Below are positions 62,982 to 64,000 of a stretch of 64,000 nucleotides of DNA, piece after piece. Source of the stretch: an uncultured Polaribacter sp. (GTDB lineage Bacteria > Bacteroidota > Bacteroidia > Flavobacteriales > Flavobacteriaceae). The notes under the pieces are model-generated. The model saw only the letters and a list, made by a program, of their open reading frames with translations, made no database searches and was not told where the DNA came from. The translations under genes and the position numbers were made by a program. The stretch is from assembly GCA_943788045.1 (NCBI GenBank), contig CALSOT010000004.1, forward strand, positions 62,001-126,000, read 5' to 3'. The stretch's first letter is position 1, and the number at the start of each line of letters is the position of its first letter.

Positions 62982-63089
62982 CTAAACTGTAAAATAATTA
63001 GAGATAAAATAAAACACAATCATGTAAACGATATTGGCTATTAAAACCAATGAATACTCTTTTTTCCAGGTATATTTTTGTTCTTTCAT
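62982..63089 (-). CDS. 35-residue single-helix membrane peptide directly upstream of the symporter
   Basis: ATG at 63089 opens a frame of 35 codons: a short basic head (MKEQKYTWKKEY) and one hydrophobic helix (SLVLIANIVYMIVFYFISN) ending FTV and a TAG stop. The stop is three bases before the symporter ATG, so the two are surely co-transcribed and probably coupled. The layout fits a small subunit or regulator of the transporter, as known for other tiny partners of SSS-type carriers such as the YhdT/PanF-like pair, but no homology is claimed. It was too short for the usual length filters. Confidence 0.6.
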   Translation of the reverse strand: MKEQKYTWKKEYSLVLIANIVYMIVFYFISNYFTV

Positions 63090-63106
63090 TCTATTATATT
63101 TTTTTT

Positions 63107-63198
63107 GAAGCTATTTCCTGCTTTCGCTACTCGCTTTTTTTATCCCGAAAAGGGAATAAAAAAGAGCTCAAACAAACCGCTTAATCAGGGCTAAACTT
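63107..63198 (+). repeat. Structured intergenic repeat, copy 2
   Basis: The element has the same 16-base ends as the copy near 29.8 kb, AGCTATTTCCTGCTTT (63109-63124) and AATCAGGGCTAAACTT (63183-63198), but is longer. Its inner part has a different hairpin (TTTTTTTATCCC with GGGAATAAAAAA) and extra text (CGCTACTCGC; GAGCTCAAACAAACCGC). It lies between the PIG-L gene and the small peptide gene, in the opposite sense to both. Confidence 0.7.
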
Positions 63199-63258
63199 AC
63201 CCGCTTACTTTTTGCAACTCTTCCAAGGTAGAAGTAGCAACATTGTTACATTTATAAT

Positions 63259-64000
63259 TTACTCTTTCTTTCCAACAGATAACAAATTCGCAAATAATTT
63301 ATAGGCTCCAGAAACTCCAGCAGGCAATTCTCTAAAGAAACTTAAACCTGTGTAGATATAATTTCCCTTGCCATATTTAGCTATTAATAAACTTCCATTT
63401 TTCGCAGTTTCGCCTTTATCATTCATTGATAAAATTGGCGTATATTCTTTACTCCAATAATCTGGGAAATACAAACCACGTTCTTGTACCCAACCTTTAA
63501 AGTCTTCCTCAGTGATTTTATTCGGGAAATTTAAAAGTGAATTATTTCTATCTAAAATTCTAATTTCTGAAAACTCATCGGTAACTCTATCTCTCGATAG
63601 TTCTAATGAAAATGGCGCTCCAACATTTACACCTCTATTTGTGTTATATTGTACAATCATGTTCCCTCCTTTTTCTACATATTCAAGCAAAAACTTCTGT
63701 TTAAACTTCAACTCTTTTACCACGTTATAAGCTCTAACACCTATAACAACAGCATCATACTTTAATAAATTTTTGTCATTTATTTCTAAAGGATTTATAT
63801 TCTCTACAGAATAACCAATCTGACGTAAACTTTCTGGAATTGCATCACCTGCTCCTTTGATATAACCAATCTTATCTCCTACTTTTTTAATGTTTAAACG
63901 AACAATTTTAGCTTCAGATTTTAATAAAACAGATTGTTTAGGAATGTGATTGTAATTAATCTCAACCAACTCATTTTTGTAAGTTTTACCCTCTGAAATA
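63259..64000 (-). CDS. PIG-L family deacetylase, C-terminal part (runs off the window)
   Basis: The frame stays open from the stop near 63259 to the window edge with no start codon needed, so this is the 3' part of a longer gene. The 247 or so residues seen include VGDKIGYIKGAGDAIPESLRQIGY, AVVIGVRAYNVV, MIVQYNTNRG and LSRDRVTDEF, then ITEEDFKGWVQERGLYFPDYW and KYGKGNYIYTGLSFFRELPAGVSGAYKLFANL. This is the distinctive C-terminal domain of large flavobacterial PIG-L proteins, as I remember them. The N-terminal deacetylase domain is outside the window. It may act on N-acetylated sugars taken up by the nearby symporter. Confidence 0.8.
   Translation of the reverse strand, partial: ISEGKTYKNELVEINYNHIPKQSVLLKSEAKIVRLNIKKVGDKIGYIKGAGDAIPESLRQIGYSVENINPLEINDKNLLKYDAVVIGVRAYNVVKELKFKQKFLLEYVEKGGNMIVQYNTNRGVNVGAPFSLELSRDRVTDEFSEIRILDRNNSLLNFPNKITEEDFKGWVQERGLYFPDYWSKEYTPILSMNDKGETAKNGSLLIAKYGKGNYIYTGLSFFRELPAGVSGAYKLFANLLSVGKKE

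Overview
The window comes from a low-GC, gene-dense member of the Flavobacteriaceae; the protein sequences look most like Polaribacter or a close relative (inference from remembered homologues, no search was run). Supporting signs are Bacteroidetes-type promoter boxes (TTTG about 19 bases before TAnnTTTG, clearest before pyrR), near absence of strong Shine-Dalgarno sequences, menaquinone rather than ubiquinone genes, SPOR-type lipoproteins, an OMP_b-brl_3 TonB-type receptor, a TamB/TsaD divergent pair and a putative LptD/amidase divergent pair. I see no rRNA, tRNA, CRISPR array, prophage or insertion sequence. Most of the window is ordinary chromosomal core.

Layout. 1-4.9 kb: the N-terminal end of a DUF349 protein, aroE, two tandem DUF368 (PopT-type undecaprenyl-phosphate translocase) genes and a TPR protein, all on the minus strand. 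5.0-8.0 kb: pyrR-pyrB, a small STAS-like protein and ribonuclease Z. 8.1-14.2 kb: a CoA-binding protein, a large outer-membrane receptor, fabH and htpG. 14.3-19.4 kb: a 2-oxoacid dehydrogenase E2, then an SDR gene divergent from a TetR regulator-ABC1 kinase-flavin reductase operon with a palindromic candidate operator between them. 19.4-30.5 kb: almost the whole C5 haem pathway: hemA, a hemC-hemD fusion, hemB, hemL, hemE, a tautomerase and hemF on the minus strand, with a divergent AraC regulator, a TrmH-type methyltransferase, hemH and hemJ on the plus strand.

30.5-36.4 kb: recR, a sodium:solute symporter with an apparent one-base frameshift, a small membrane protein, a BaiN-like flavoprotein, pdxH, a SixA-like phosphatase and a Ppx/GppA phosphatase. 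36.5-41.8 kb: menaquinone cluster menA-UPF0173 hydrolase-SRPBCC-menC-CPBP protease-menE. 42.0-49.4 kb: an envelope and electron-transfer operon (amidase, MlaD-like protein, membrane Fe-S protein, CCG-domain Fe-S protein, SPOR lipoprotein) divergent from an LptD-like gene. 49.4-57.0 kb: a small membrane protein, RidA, pfkA-gapA and the 1.5-kresidue TamB. 57.1-64.0 kb: tsaD, an LTA-synthase-like sulfatase-fold enzyme, then a Gfo/Idh/MocA oxidoreductase, an SSS symporter with a 35-residue membrane ORF just upstream, and the C-terminal end of a PIG-L deacetylase.

Points that deserve a second look: a two-copy structured intergenic repeat (29.8 and 63.1 kb) with identical 16-base ends and different internal hairpins; a tautomerase inside the haem operon; an SDR lacking the catalytic tyrosine next to an ABC1-kinase operon; an Fe-S protein whose first CCG domain has lost its ligand cysteines; the DUF368 pair; and the frameshifted symporter. 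No single unmistakably new system is present.
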